Source: Tachypleus tridentatus
Lineage: Eukaryota; Arthropoda; Merostomata; Xiphosura; Limulidae
Length of the DNA: 64,000 nt
Assembly (NCBI RefSeq): GCF_004210375.1
Contig: NC_134825.1
Coordinates: 68,191,558-68,255,557 of the forward strand
Reading direction: 5' to 3'
Part shown: positions 1-10,885 of the stretch, piece by piece
How positions within the stretch are numbered: position 1 is the first letter of the stretch
Layout of the letters: each line of letters begins with the position of its first letter
The notes under the pieces: model-generated
The model's input: only the letters and a program-made list of their open reading frames with translations
Databases searched by the model: none
What the model was told of the DNA's origin: nothing
Translations under genes and position numbers: made by a program

Positions 1-30
1 TTTCCTCCTCTGTTCAGGTATATAATTTGT

Positions 31-1556
31 ATATCAATCGCGGAGAGGTGTTCAGGACTATCTATATACAATACCTATCGAGTTCGCATAATAGTTCATT
101 TTTTTCTCCACATTTTATCGAAATATTTTATTGTAGTATGTAGGGGTCTATCTACTATTGTTTGTGGGTTTGAATATTTATGCATAAACTTTGAAGGAGT
201 GGTTTTGGGCACTCTACATGCTGTCGTAAGTAGTATATTTTATAATGACTCTTGTTTGGTTTAGAATTGTTCTTTGCTTACGTTAATTCACGCTGAAGCT
301 GCATAGTCTATTACAGTTATATACGTTTGTATATTTTGAGGATGTTTTCAGCTGTTACTCCATTGTTTTTATCAGTTAGACTCTAGCATAGTTTGTTCTT
401 CGCCTAATTCTTTTTCTTGTTAAATCTAATAATTATTGTTCCAGTTAACCTTACTAAGTGATATGCCTTTTGTCTAAGTTTTCTTAATCCGTTTTGTCTC
501 TCGAGTAATTTTGACGTTATTTCCAAAATGTGGAGAGTCTATTACTGATTATTCGTTCAAGAATTTTCATTTACAGCTGGTCAGGCTGATTGGTCGATAA
601 CTGTTTGGTTTATTGGCTAGCATACCTTTTTTATGGAACATTAATGTATTAGCTTGCTTCCAAGAAACTGAGATGTAGCAAGGGTAGAACGATAAATGAA
701 AAATTTCTAATAGATGATCAAATAATTTCGAAGTGCCTTTCTTGAAGAGAATTTCTTGTATGCCGTCCTTTTCTGGTGATTTATTTTTGAATTCTAAATT
801 GCTTGTTTGAGTTATGTTAATGTAAATTTTTAAAACAGTAGATTATTATAGTCATTTACGTTGTGGTGTTATCGTTGTTAATATTGATTGTGAAATATGG
901 TTTGGATAATTCTGTGTTATTTGTTACATCACTGTTTACTCTATTGTAAAAATAGGTGTTCACGTCTGGGTCGTTTTGTTTTGAAAGTGTTTTGTAGTTG
1001 TTGTCTGGAGGCTTCTGCTTTTTCTTTGTTGGTGTGCGCTAATGTGTTATTTTATTCTAGTGTTGGGTATTTTCTTGTTGTGGCTTCTTTGGTGAGCCTT
1101 TATCGGTGCGACCGAAACTTTCTAGGATCGGTTTTTTTTCGTTTAGTTGGGAGCAGATGTTATCCGATTTTCTTCGTTTAACAATATAATTTCTGGTCTC
1201 ATTTTATTTTTCATACTGCTTATTTGTGTTTTTTATTTCTTTGTCTCTTGTTGTCATGAGCTGTCTTTTTAATTGTCTTGGTTTCTAGATGTCATGTTCT
1301 TTTTCTACTATGTGGTTGTCGGCATCGCTCCAGGTTAGGCGACCGGCACTTTCGTTGTCAAGTGAAGTCTTAGACTTCCTCGCGTTTAACAGTTTCTGTA
1401 TTTGAGTATTTTTAGCGGTCTTTCACCCATATAAGTGTATATATCTCACTCAGAAGAAGGGATAAAAGATTTTTTACTGTATATTCAAGAGGTCTTTAAA
1501 AACTCTCCATTCTTCTTGCTTATTCTCACTGAAGGTCTCCTGATCTCATTGCTTAC
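31..1556 (-). mobile_element. LINE-J copy 1: Jockey-like LINE, internally deleted
   Basis: Read on the minus strand this carries the start of ORF1 (about 1340-1250, beginning MTSKNQD in better copies), then the linker between endonuclease and reverse transcriptase (about 1250-900, with the ATRDKEIKT motif), a piece of RT (about 800-430) and the RT C-terminal tail (about 290-90). Most of ORF1, all of the endonuclease and the RT palm with FADD are missing. The ORF1/linker join near 1280 is shared with the copies at 6.8, 27.3 and 30.1 kb, so the deletion came before the duplications. The Phe/Cys-rich plus-strand ORF at 897-1181 is only its antisense. Confidence 0.8.
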
Positions 1557-1838
1557 AATTGTTTGCTTGTTGTGAATTTTGCGCAAAGCCACACGAGAGC
1601 TACTTGCGCTAGCCGACATTAATTTAGGGGTGAAAGACCAGATGAAGGCAACTAGTCTTTACCACTAACCGCCAACTTTTGGGCTACTCTTTTACCAATG
1701 AGTAGTGGGATAGACCTATCACATTATAACAGCCCCACTGTTCAAAGAAAGAAAGCATGTTTGATATCACAGAGATTCGAGCACGAAACCTCACATTACG
1801 ATCCGGAGTATTAACCACCTGACCACGCCTCTGAAAGT
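1557..1838 (-). repeat. SINE-A (tRNA-derived), minus strand
   Basis: On the minus strand the order is a tRNA-like head (GCGTGGTCAGGTGGTTAA), a body with AGTAGCCCAAAAGTTGGCGG and a CTAGTTGCCTTC tract, then a tail ending TTTGCGCAAAATTC plus a CAA-rich tail. The tail runs directly into the LINE-J 5' end (AATGAGATCAGGAGACC). The same SINE/LINE join occurs in every LINE-J unit that keeps its 5' end. Confidence 0.8.
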
Positions 1839-1884
1839 TTTCTGCTTCAAGACTAAATAAAACAAAAATTAACAGCAGCAAATT

Positions 1885-2296
1885 GTTTTATTTATTGCTT
1901 TTAAAATTTATATGTCTCAAGGTTAACTTAAAGCCTTCAGAGTACATAATTATGTTAATGATTCATGGCATGAGCAACTTTTTTTACTGATGTCACAACA
2001 GTACAAATTGCAACGGTAAGTGTCCTTTATGTGACATTTTAGTTTCTAATAATTGGCTGGTAGACTACACATTAGTAAGAACAGGTGACCCATTCAGGCA
2101 TTCTTTGGTCTCTGTTCGTAGAGTTTGTCCTGTTATCTTACCCGAGCGTAACCGGAATAAAAGTTTTCGGCAAGAAAAGAAGTCGGTTCTAATATGCCTC
2201 AGAATATGAATTATCTTTATAGACATTCTGATCTGAGAGCGATAATTAACATAAAATTATTTAAAAAATAAATAAATAATGAAAATAAGAAAAACG
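1885..2296 (-). repeat. U block, minus orientation
   Basis: Non-coding block conserved about twelve times in the window, recognised by GATCGGAATGTCTATAAA, by AAAGACCGCCTGAA-like and CAACAGTACAAATTGCAACG segments, and by an AATAAATAAA-rich end. No ORF is kept between copies. It always sits between SINE-A and either a T block or a spacer. Function unknown; it may be an unrecognised non-autonomous repeat or a host regulatory fragment. Confidence 0.6.
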
Positions 2297-2511
2297 TTGA
2301 ATCCAAATGTAAATATTATATTTTCCAGCCAAAACTAGGGATTCTAAGAGAAAGTAAAGAAACAATGCTGGAAGTGGTGTCTACATGATGTTTTCGAACG
2401 AAAACTTTCTATTTTCACTCCATATATACAGCGTTTATCAATTTTAGTAAAGTCAAACTAGGGATTTATATTAATTTAAGAATTTTATAGTAGATATATC
2501 ACCAACCAAAT
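2297..2511. repeat. Partial T block (left direct repeat around a LINE-J piece)
   Basis: Starts with TGAATCCAAATGTAAATA and runs to GTAGATATATC, matching the first ~210 bp of the full T blocks. The full T block starts again at about 3449, so the LINE-J piece between is flanked by long direct repeats rather than by a short target duplication. Confidence 0.65.
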
Positions 2512-3448
2512 GTATTACATAAATCTATTCCACAATATCTTTCCCACAACCAAAATACAATTGTAATATGTGATCTAAATAGTAAACATAAAACTTTGAC
2601 ATAAATCCACAAATACAAATGGATGACACCTATTGCAATTCATTGATTAAATACCATCGCCCTAATAAACGACAGTGAACCTACGCATACCACGTATACT
2701 ACAAATACAACTGATACCTTAGACACCTCCTTAAATATCAGACCAAAGTTATTAAATTTGAACGTGGGAAAGATGTTCACAGTGATCTTCTACCAATATG
2801 GTAGATATGGTACCAATATGGAACTTTCGATCTCACCCCATGAAGATATAACCTTTAAAGAAGACAAATTCGACTACAAAGAAGCTGATAGTTGCAGTCA
2901 AATAATCACGGGTGCCTACTAAAAGCAGCAAATAGCTACAAATAACGCATGGAAATCAAACAAACAACTAATAACACTCATAAAACAACGAAGACAATTA
3001 AGAAGACAGTTTATGGCAACAAGAGATAAAGAAATAAAAACACAAATAAGCAGTATGAAATAAAATGAGACCAGAAATTGTATTGTTAAAGAAGAAAAAT
3101 GGACAACTTTGCTGCAAACTAAATGGAAAAACCGACCCTAGAAGTTTCGGTCGCACCTAAAAGACTCACTAAAGAAACCACAACAAGAAAATACAACATT
3201 AAAACAAAATAACACATTAGCGCACACCGACAAAGGAAAAACCAGAAGCCTTCAGACAACAACTGCAAAACACTTTCAAAACACAACGACAGACGTGAAC
3301 GCCTATTTTTTCAATACAGTAAATAATTATGTAACAAATAACACAGAATTATACAAACCCTATTTCCTAGACAATAATAACAACAATAACACCAATAACA
3401 TATATGACTTTTACAATCTACTGCTTACCAGAAAAAAATAACATTAGC
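2512..3448 (+). mobile_element. LINE-J piece: endonuclease to RT linker, plus strand
   Basis: Plus-strand translation gives decayed endonuclease sequence (the CSPTKCIDIN and ISDLNSKHKNF regions of better copies), then the linker NNAWKSNKQL, MATRDKEIKT, RNKMRPEI and the N-rich NNNNTNNI tract. Several frame breaks. The right junction to T is ambiguous because both sequences share AAATCTA-GGGCTCTCAG, about 18 bp of near-identity. Confidence 0.75.
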
Positions 3449-4112
3449 AAATCTACGGGCTCTCAGAAACTAAAGAAACAAGGCAGGAAGTAGTGTCTAC
3501 ATTATGTTTTGAGCAACAAATTCTATTTTCCCTCCATGTCTACAGCATTTATCAACTTTAGTAAAGTCGAACTTGTGATTTATATTAATTTTAGAATTTT
3601 ATAATAGATATATCAAAACAGGTTATTTTCCAAGCAATTTTGGAAATATTGATTTCACACGCTGTATAAAATTAATAGAAGCATAGAAAACGCAGTTTAA
3701 TTTTTTAAATAACAATGTCGCTTTTATTGAAAATTTAAATTATATGAAAATAATGTATCCCCATATTTATCGTAAAATAATATTATGTTATTTTGTTCAA
3801 TTGCTGGTGATGAAAATAAAAGTATCCGTCAAGTTCAAGATATACAAGCCACTAGTGAGGTTCGAACTCACGACTGCTGGTTTACAAGACCAGTGTTCTA
3901 CCCCTGAGTTATGATGGCTCGTACATATTTTTTAAAACGCATTCTTTCTCTTTAATGTTCTACAGTATATTGAATATTCGCTTCTCGTTCAGTGGATTAA
4001 TTTAGAATCGTTAAAACGATCACACGTAAAAAAAAACATATTAAGAACATCTCTTCGACAACATTTCCAGCAGTAAGGTTTTGTACTGTTTTCTCCTCTG
4101 TTCAGATATATA
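3449..4112. repeat. T block with tRNA-Thr copy a
   Basis: About 665 bp of sequence repeated with each tRNA: about 400 bp on the 3' side of the tRNA gene and about 190 bp on its 5' side. It ends at CTCCTCTGTTCAG-TATATAA, where copies diverge into SINE-B (here) or the LINE-J 3' end. Confidence 0.7.
3848..3918 (-). tRNA. tRNA-Thr(TGT) copy a, probably decayed
   Basis: The 71-nt minus-strand cloverleaf has anticodon loop CTTGTAA between CTGGT and ACCAG, anticodon TGT, and T arm GTGAG-TTCGAAC-CTCAC. The acceptor stem GCCATCA/TAGTGGC has one mismatch. The D stem ACTC/GAAC has two A-C mismatches, so box A is weakened. A TTTT run lies about 30 nt downstream. Likely a pseudogene. Confidence 0.6.
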
Positions 4113-4208
4113 ACAGTTGTTTTTTTGAAATTACGCATTAAGCTACACCGCTTTTTATTATTGTAAGCAAGCATACATTCGGCTGCGCTACCAGTAGAGG
4201 TAGCACAC
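4113..4208 (-). repeat. SINE-B relic
   Basis: Decayed short SINE on the minus strand (TTATTGTAAGCAAG and GCGCTACCAGTAGAGG in plus sense) joined to the end of T. The equivalent position holds better copies at 44.03, 53.67 and 61.06 kb, so it is one old insertion carried by the duplications. Confidence 0.55.
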
Positions 4209-4592
4209 ACAATAGTTCAATTCTGTTTGCTTTTCTCCAAACACTGCATAAAGAAAGCATTTATTTGAATTTTATTTTTTAGATTTTTCTACACATAAAT
4301 ATCAACCTACCAGTTATGAAAAGAATTTTTTCAAACATTAATGAAGCATCATTGAAAATTGTGTCATACAAATATATCTGTTTACGAAGGTGGTCATCTG
4401 ATCAAAAAAGTACAGCCATATATCATAAAATAAACCATCTTAAAAACTGCAAAAACAGGTGCTGATCATTTTATAGACATTTATTTGTGAGACTCTTATG
4501 ATATACATAATTTTTTCACAAATTATTTAACAAGATAATTAAAACAGAGAAACCTTAACACTTTTTACACACAACAGGGACAACAAAGATCA
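4209..4592. other. Spacer shared with 34.02-34.41 and 61.19-61.60 kb
   Basis: AT-rich, non-coding. Contains GTTTACGAAGGTGGTCATC and ACAACAAAGATCAATA, found also at 34.2-34.4 kb and, with more changes, at 61.4-61.6 kb. No gene or named repeat seen. It ends abruptly where LINE-J 3' sequence begins. Confidence 0.6.
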
Positions 4593-4671
4593 ATACATAC
4601 TACAATAAAATATTTTGATAAAATTTGAAAAAAAAAGTGAACTATTATGCGAACTCGATAGGTATTGCATA

Positions 4672-5565
4672 CGAGGTCTGTTCAAAAAATACGCGGACTG
4701 TTTGAATTGCGCGGCTCCAGTTGGTTTCAGTGGAATCCGCATGCTGTCGCTAGGTTTGCACAGATCAGCTGATTACGACGCCATTTCCCGATTGCAGATA
4801 TCTTCATTTGTGTATTAGCTACGCGGTTTTAAGATAAGTGCGATTTTTTTCGTTTGGTGGATTTCAGAATGAATGACCTGAAGGAGCAACGACTTGCTGT
4901 GAACATTTGTGTTAAACTTGGAAAATCTGCGACTGAAACTTCTGCTATGCTTAACACGGCTTACGGTGATGTTGCTATGAAGCGTACGGCATGTTTCAAG
5001 TAACATGAACGTTTTAAGGATGGTCGACAGTCCATTGAAGATGATGAGCGTCCTGGACGTCCTTCCACGTCAACTGACGGACCCACACGTCGACAAAATC
5101 TAAACCCTGGTGCGGGCAAATCGACGTCTGACTGTTAGAGAGCTTGCTGAAGAGTTTGGGATATCAGTTGGATCTTGTTACGAGATTTTGACCGAAAAAT
5201 TGAAGATGCACCGCGTTGCTGCGAAATTGTGCCTCAGAACTCGTGCGTTTTTGGCCAAACACTCGATCACTGTTTTCCCCTACTCACCTGACCTTGCTCC
5301 TTGCAATGTTTTCTTGTTCCCCAAACTCAAAAGACCCTTGAAAGAAAGAAGATTTGAGACGATTCTTGAGATTAAGGCAAATGCGACGAAGGAGCTGGAG
5401 GACATTACAAAAGAATCGTACCAGGACTTTTCAACAAGTGGAAACACCATTGGGATAAGTGTGTGCGTTGGGGAGGAGAGTACTTGAAAGGGTCCCAGAC
5501 CTGTAACTTCTAAATAAAGTACATTTTGTTTTATGACGTCAGTCCAGTATTTTGAACAGCCCTCG
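4672..5565 (+). mobile_element. mariner, internally deleted, copy 1
   Basis: Terminal inverted repeats of about 29 bp start CGAGGTCTGTTCAAAAAATA on the left and read CGAGGGCTGTTCAAAATACT inward from the right, with a TA on both sides (4670-4671, 5566-5567). At 894 bp it is well short of the usual ~1.3 kb. The middle of the transposase is gone. The two later copies (41.9 and 51.6 kb) have the same flanks and the same deletion, so they descend from one insertion. Confidence 0.9.
4869..5487 (+). pseudogene. mariner transposase pseudogene
   Basis: Begins MNDLKEQRLAVNICVKLGKS, the N-terminal helix-turn-helix of mariner/SETMAR-type transposases, and keeps the second HTH (LTVRELAEEFGISVGSCYEIL). 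It then jumps straight to LAKHSITVFPYSPDLAPCNV near the C-terminus. The first two catalytic Asp residues are deleted, and the third, normally in PCD, reads PCN. There is also an in-frame stop (AAGTAA near 4999) and small frameshifts. Non-functional. The HTH could be mistaken for a bacterial regulator, but the TIRs and the C-terminal block settle the family. Confidence 0.9.
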
Positions 5566-5689
5566 TATGTGATAAAGATAGTCCTAAACACCTCTCCCCG
5601 ATTATTTGACAAATTAGATTATTAACATAAAATTATTTTAAAAATAAAGAAATAATGAAAATAAATAAATAAAATAAAATGAGTATGTG

Positions 5690-5810
5690 TATTTTGTTAT
5701 CACAAAGCCACAAGGGGCTATCTGCTTAGCCGATCAAGGGAAATCGAATCCCTGGTTTTAGCGGTTTTGTTTAAATCCGAAGACACACCGCTATACTAAC
5801 GGGGGGGGGC
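5690..5810 (-). repeat. SINE-B, minus strand
   Basis: Minus strand: TAGCGGTGTGTCTTCGGATT, GATTTCCCTTGATCGGC and a GCAGATAGCCCCTTGTGGC body. The G run at about 5801-5809 is its 5' end. Same insertion at 42.93 and 52.58 kb. Confidence 0.7.
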
Positions 5811-5815
5811 AAATA

Positions 5816-6075
5816 TAATATATATATACATACATAAATAATAATAATAAATACTAAAATAAAAACATGCCACCTATAGGCGAGACATTAGTGAAGGAAC
5901 TGATAGTGCAAAATACATGGACATTACCCCGAAGGGTGTCTGAGTAAATATGGGTTACTCTAATCCTCATATAATAATTTTTATTATACTAAACATTTCA
6001 CTCTAACAAGGAAAAAAAAGGAGGAAGAGGTCCAGTGCAACTGACATTCCTGGGTACACATACATATATACCTAA
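5816..6075. other. AT-rich spacer with TA/ATA microsatellites
   Basis: Contains TATATATACATACATAAATA and ATAATAATAATAA tracts, then a segment repeated at 43.06-43.32 and 52.70-52.96 kb (CATGGACATTACCCCGAAGG). No ORF or RNA gene seen. Confidence 0.5.
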
Positions 6076-6789
6076 ACGTTCAATCCATATGCACATATAA
6101 TTTCCAGCCCAAATCTAGGGGCTCTCAGAGAAAGTAAAGAAACAGGGTTGGAAGTAGTGTCTACATTATGTTTTCGAACAAAAAAAAATGCTGTTTTTCC
6201 TCCATGTCTACAGCATTTATCGATTTTAATGAAGTCAAACTAGAGATTTATATTAATTCAAGAATTTTATAATAGATATATCCAAAACAGGATCATTCTT
6301 CAAGCAGTTTTGGAAATATTGATTTCCACAAGCCGTACAAAATTAATAGGAACAGAAAACTCAGCTTAATTTTTTTGAATAACAATGTCGCTTTTATTGA
6401 AAATTTAAATTATATGAAAAATAATGTATCGCTATATTTATCGTAAAACATTATTATGTTATTTTGTTCAATTACAGGTAATGAAAATAAAAGCAACCGT
6501 CAAGTTCAAGATATACAAGCCACCAGTGAGGTTCGAACTCACGACCCCTGGTTTACAAACCAGTGCTCTACCTCTGAGCTATGATGGCTCATTGCTTTAT
6601 TTGAAAAACGTATATAATTTCGTTAAGAAACTATACAGTATGTTTAATATCAACTTATCGTTCAAAAAATATTAATATTGCATTGTTAAAACAATCACAC
6701 GTAAAAGTATAATATTAAGAACATCTCTTCGACAACATTTTCAACGGTAAGGTATTGTGCTGTTTCCTCCTCTGTTCAGGTATATAATT
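6076..6789. repeat. T block with tRNA copy b
   Basis: Full T block beginning CGTTCAATCCATATGCAC. Here its right end passes directly into the LINE-J 3' tail (CAGGTATATAATTTG) instead of SINE-B. Confidence 0.7.
6519..6588 (-). tRNA. tRNA-Thr-like copy b with 6-nt anticodon loop
   Basis: Acceptor GCCATCA/TGGTGGC pairs in all seven positions (one G-T), D stem GCTC/GAGC is perfect, T arm GTGAG-TTCGAAC-CTCAC is perfect and box B is intact. Between CTGGT and ACCAG the loop is only TTGTAA, one base shorter than in other copies (CTTGTAA). TGT remains readable but the anticodon geometry is abnormal. TTTT lies about 30 nt downstream. It is otherwise one of the best-preserved copies; a sequencing error would explain it equally well. 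Confidence 0.65.
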
Positions 6790-8326
6790 TGTATATCAAT
6801 CGCGGAGAGGTGTTCAGGACTATCTATATACAATACCTATCGAGTTCGCATAATAGTTCATTTTTTTCTCCACATTTTATCGAAATATTTTATTGTAGTA
6901 TGTAGGGGTCTATCTACTATTGTTTGTGGGTTTGAATATTTATGCATAAACTTTGAAGGAGTGGTTTTGGGCACTCTACATGCTGTCGTAAGTAGTATAT
7001 TTTATAATGACTCTTGTTTGGTTTAGAATTGTTCTTTGCTTACGTTAATTCACGCTGAAGCTGCATAGTCTATTACAGTTATATACGTTTTGTATATTTT
7101 GAGGATGTTTTCAGCTGTTACTCCATTGTTTTTTTATCAGTTAGACTCTAGCATAGTTTGTTCTTCGCCTAATTCTTTTCTTGTTAAATCTAATAATTAT
7201 TGTTCCAGTTAACCTTACTAAGTGATATGCCTTTTGTCTAAGTTTTCTTAATCCGTTTTGTCTCTCGAGTAATTTTGACGTTATTTCCAAAATGTGGAGA
7301 GTCTATTACTGATTATTCGTTCAAGAATTTTTCATTTACAGCTGGTCAGGCTGATTGGTCGATAACTGTTTTGGTTTATTGGCTAGCATACCTTTTATGG
7401 AACATTAATGTATTAGCTTGCTTCCAAGAAACTGAGATGTAGCAAGGGTAGAACGATAAATGAAAAATTTCTAATAGATGATCAAATAATTTCGAAGTGC
7501 CTTTCTTGAAGAGAATTTCTTGTATGCCGTCCTTTTCTGGTGATTTATTTTTGAATTCTAAATTGCTTGTTTGAGTTATGTTAATGTAAATTTTTAAGAA
7601 GCAGTAGATTATTATAGTCATTTACGTTGTGGTGTTATCGTTGTTAATATTGATTGTGAAATATGGTTTGGATAATTCTGTGTTATTTGTTACATCACTG
7701 TTTACTCTATTGTAAAATAGGTGTTCACGTCTGGGTCGTTTTGTTTTGAAAGTGTTTTGTAGTTGTTGTCTGGAGGCTTCTGCTTTTTCTTTGTTGGTGT
7801 GCGCTAATGTGTTATTTTATTCTAGTGTTGGGTATTTTCTTGTTGTGGCTTCTTTTTGGTGAGCCTTTATCAGGTGCGACCAGAAACTTTCTAGGATCGG
7901 TTTTTTTTTCGTTTAGTTGGGAGCAGATGTTATCCGATTTTCTTCGTTTAACAATATAATTTCTGGTCTCATTTTATTTTTCATACTGCTTATTTGTGTT
8001 TTTATTTCTTTGTCTCTTGTTGTCATGAGCTGTCTTTTTAATTGTCTTGGTTTCTAGATGTCATGTTCTTTTTTCTACTATGTGGTTGTCGGCATCGCTC
8101 CAGGTTAGGCGACCAGCACTTTCGTTGTCAAGTGAAGTCTTAGACTTCCTCGCGTTTAACAGTTTCTGTATTTGAGTATTTTTTTAGCGGTCTTTCACCC
8201 ATATAAGTGTATATATCTCACTCAGAAGAAGGGATAAAAGATTTTTACTGTATATTCAAGAGGTCTTTAAAACTCTCCATTCTTCTTGCTTATTCTCACT
8301 GAAGGTCTCCTGATCTCATTGCTTAC
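6790..8326 (-). mobile_element. LINE-J copy 2, minus strand, internally deleted
   Basis: Near-duplicate of 31-1556, with the same missing endonuclease, ORF1 body and RT palm. The minus-strand ORF 7376-7621 keeps RT finger residues (LFDHLLEIFHLSF, VSWKQANTLMFHKR). The unbroken run around TTTTTAAGAAGCAGTAGATT near 7590 is the empty site for the SINE-A inserted at 27.59 and 30.35 kb. Confidence 0.8.
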
Positions 8327-8606
8327 AATTGTTTGCTTGTTGTGAATTTTGCGCAAAGCCACACGAGAGTTACTTGCGCTAGCCGACATTAATTTAGGGT
8401 GAAAGACCAGATGAAAGGCAACTAGTCTTTACCACTAACCACCGCCAACTTTTGGGCTACTCTTTTACCAATGAGTAGTGGGATAGACCTATCACATTAT
8501 AACAGCCCCACTGTTCAGAGAAAGCATGTTTGATATCACAGAGATTCGAGCACGAAACCTCACATTACGATCCGAGGTATTAACCACCTGACCACGCCTC
8601 TGAAAG
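8327..8606 (-). repeat. SINE-A, minus strand
   Basis: Counterpart of 1557-1838 in the second 6.76 kb unit, again tail-to-head with the LINE-J 5' end. Confidence 0.8.
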
Positions 8607-8649
8607 TTTTCTGCTTCAAGACTAAATAAAACAAAATTAACAGCAGCAA

Positions 8650-9059
8650 ATTGTTTTTATTTATTGCTTTTAAAATTTATATGTCTCAAGGTTAACTTAA
8701 AACCTTCCAGAGTACATAATTATGTTAATGATTCATGGCATGAGCAACTTTTTTTGATGTCACAACAAGACAAGTGCAACAGTAAGTGTCCTTTATGTGA
8801 CATTTTAGTTTCTAATAATTGGCTGGTAGACTACACATTAGTAAGAACAGGTGACCCATTCAGGCATTCTTTGGTCTCTGTTCGTAGAGGTTTGTCCTGT
8901 TATCTTACCCGAGCGTAACCGGAATAAAGTTTTCGGCAAGAAAGAAGTCGGTTCTAATATGCCTCAGAATATGAATTATCTTTATAGACATTCTGATCTG
9001 AGAGCGATAATTAACATAAAATTATTTAAAATAAATAAATAATGAAAATAAGAAAAACG
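8650..9059 (-). repeat. U block, minus orientation
   Basis: Counterpart of 1885-2296 with scattered single-base indels, for example in GACAAGTGCAACAGTAAG. Confidence 0.6.
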
Positions 9060-9262
9060 TTGAATCCAAATGTAAATATTATATTTTCCAGCCAAAAACT
9101 AGGGATTCTAAGAAAGTAAAGAAACAATGCTGGAAGTGGTGTCTACATGATGTTTTCGAACGAAAACTTTCTATTTTCACTCCATATATACAGCGTTTAT
9201 CAATTTTAGTAAAGTCAAACTAGGGATTTATATTAATTTAAGAATTTTATAGTAGATATATC
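9060..9262. repeat. Partial T block (left direct repeat)
   Basis: Same 200-bp T fragment as 2297-2511, joined to the LINE-J endonuclease at TAGATATATC-ACCAACC. Confidence 0.65.
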
Positions 9263-10218
9263 ACCAACCAAATGTATTACATAAATCTATTCCACAATAT
9301 CTTTCCCACAACCAAAATACAATTGTAATATGTGATCTAAATAGTAAACATAAAAACTTTGACATAAATCCACAAATACAAATGGATGACACCTATTGCA
9401 ATTCATTGATTAAATACCATCGCCCTAATAAACGACAGTGAACCTACGCATACCACGTATACTACAAATACAACTGATACCTTAGACACCTCTTAAATAT
9501 CAGACCAAAGTTATTAAATTTGAACGTGGGAAAAGATGTTCACAGTGATCTTCTACCAATATGGTAGATATGGTACCAATATGGAACTTTCGATCTCACC
9601 CCCATGAAGATATAACCTTTAAAGAAGACAAATTCGACTACAAAGAAGCTGATAGTTGCAGTCAAATAATCACAGGTGCCCTACTAAAAGCAACAAATAG
9701 CTACAAATAACGCATGGAAATCAAACAAACAACTAATAACACTCATAAAACAACGAAGACAATTAAGAAGACAGTTTATGGCAACAAGGGATAAAGAAAT
9801 AAAAACACAAATAAGCAGTATGAGAAATAAAATGAGACCAGAAATTGTATTGTTAAAAGAAGAAAAATGGACAACTTTTGCTGCAAACTAAATGGAAACT
9901 CGACCCTAGAAAGTTTCGGTCGCACCTAAAAGACTCACTAAAAAGCCACAACAAGAAAATACACAACATTAAAACAAAATAACACATTAGCGCACACCGA
10001 CAAAGAAAAAACCAAGAGCCTTCAGACAACAACTGCAAAACACTTTCAAAACACAACGACCCAGACGTGAACGCCTATTTTTTCAATACAGTAAATAATT
10101 ATGTAACAAATAACACAGAGATTATACAAACCCTATTTCTAGACAATAATAACAATAATAACACCAATAACATATATGACTTTTACAATCTACTGCTTAC
10201 CTGAAAAATAACATTAGC
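9263..10218 (+). mobile_element. LINE-J piece: endonuclease to RT linker, plus strand
   Basis: Second-unit copy of 2512-3448. Linker motifs MATRDKEIKTQISSMRNKMR are readable near 9778-9840. Broken by frameshifts. Confidence 0.75.
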
Positions 10219-10885
10219 AAATCTACGGGCTCTCAGAAACTAAAGAAACAAGGCGGGAGTAGTGTCTACATTATGTTTTGAGCAACAAATTCTATTTTCC
10301 CTCCATGTCTACAGCATTTATCAACTTTAGTAAAGTCGAACTTGTGATTTATATTAATTTTAGAATTTTATAATAGATATATCAAAAACAGGTTATTTTC
10401 CAAGCAATTTTGGAAATATTGATTTCCACACGCTGTATAAAATTAATAGAAGCATAGAAAACGCAGTTTAATTTTTAAATAACAATGTCGCTTTTATTGA
10501 AAATTTAAATTATATGAAAAATAATGTATCCCCATATTTATCGTAAAATAATATTATGTTATTTTGTTCAATTGCTGGTGATGAAAATAAAAGCATCCGT
10601 CAAGTTCAAGATATACAAGCCACTAGTGAGGTTCGAACTCACGACTGCTGGTTTACAAGACCAGTGTTCTACCCTGAGTTATGATGGCTCATTACATATT
10701 TTTTTTAAAACGCATTCTTTCTCTTTAATGTTCTACAGTATATTGAATATTCGCTTCTCGTTCAGTGGATTAATTTAGAATCGTTAAAACGATCACACGT
10801 AAAAAAAAACATATTAAGAACATCTCTTCGACAACATTTCCAGCAGTAAGGTTTTGTACTGTTTTCTCCTCTGTTCAGATATATA
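10219..10885. repeat. T block with tRNA-Thr copy c
   Basis: Second-unit counterpart of 3449-4112. Confidence 0.7.
10619..10688 (-). tRNA. tRNA-Thr(TGT) copy c, probably decayed
   Basis: Same acceptor mismatch and D-stem damage as copy a, plus one base fewer in the D loop. Anticodon loop CTTGTAA. Sister of copy a through the 6.76 kb duplication. Confidence 0.55.

Larger units (their letters stand above)
4593..5635 (+). mobile_element. LINE-J 3' stub, plus strand, split by mariner
   Basis: CTACAATAAAATATTTTGAT to GGTATTGCA (4593-4669) and GATAGTCCTAAACACCTC (about 5575-5610) are the two halves of the LINE-J C-terminal/3' tail. The unbroken tail is visible on the minus strand near 6.8, 15.85, 20.37 and 26.2 kb. 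The mariner inserted at a TA between the halves. Confidence 0.75.

Noticed and set aside
5110-5487. Bacterial-type GntR/HTH regulator (LTVRELAEEFGISVGSCYEI)
   Set aside because: It is the second helix-turn-helix of a mariner transposase, with 29-bp terminal repeats and TA flanks.
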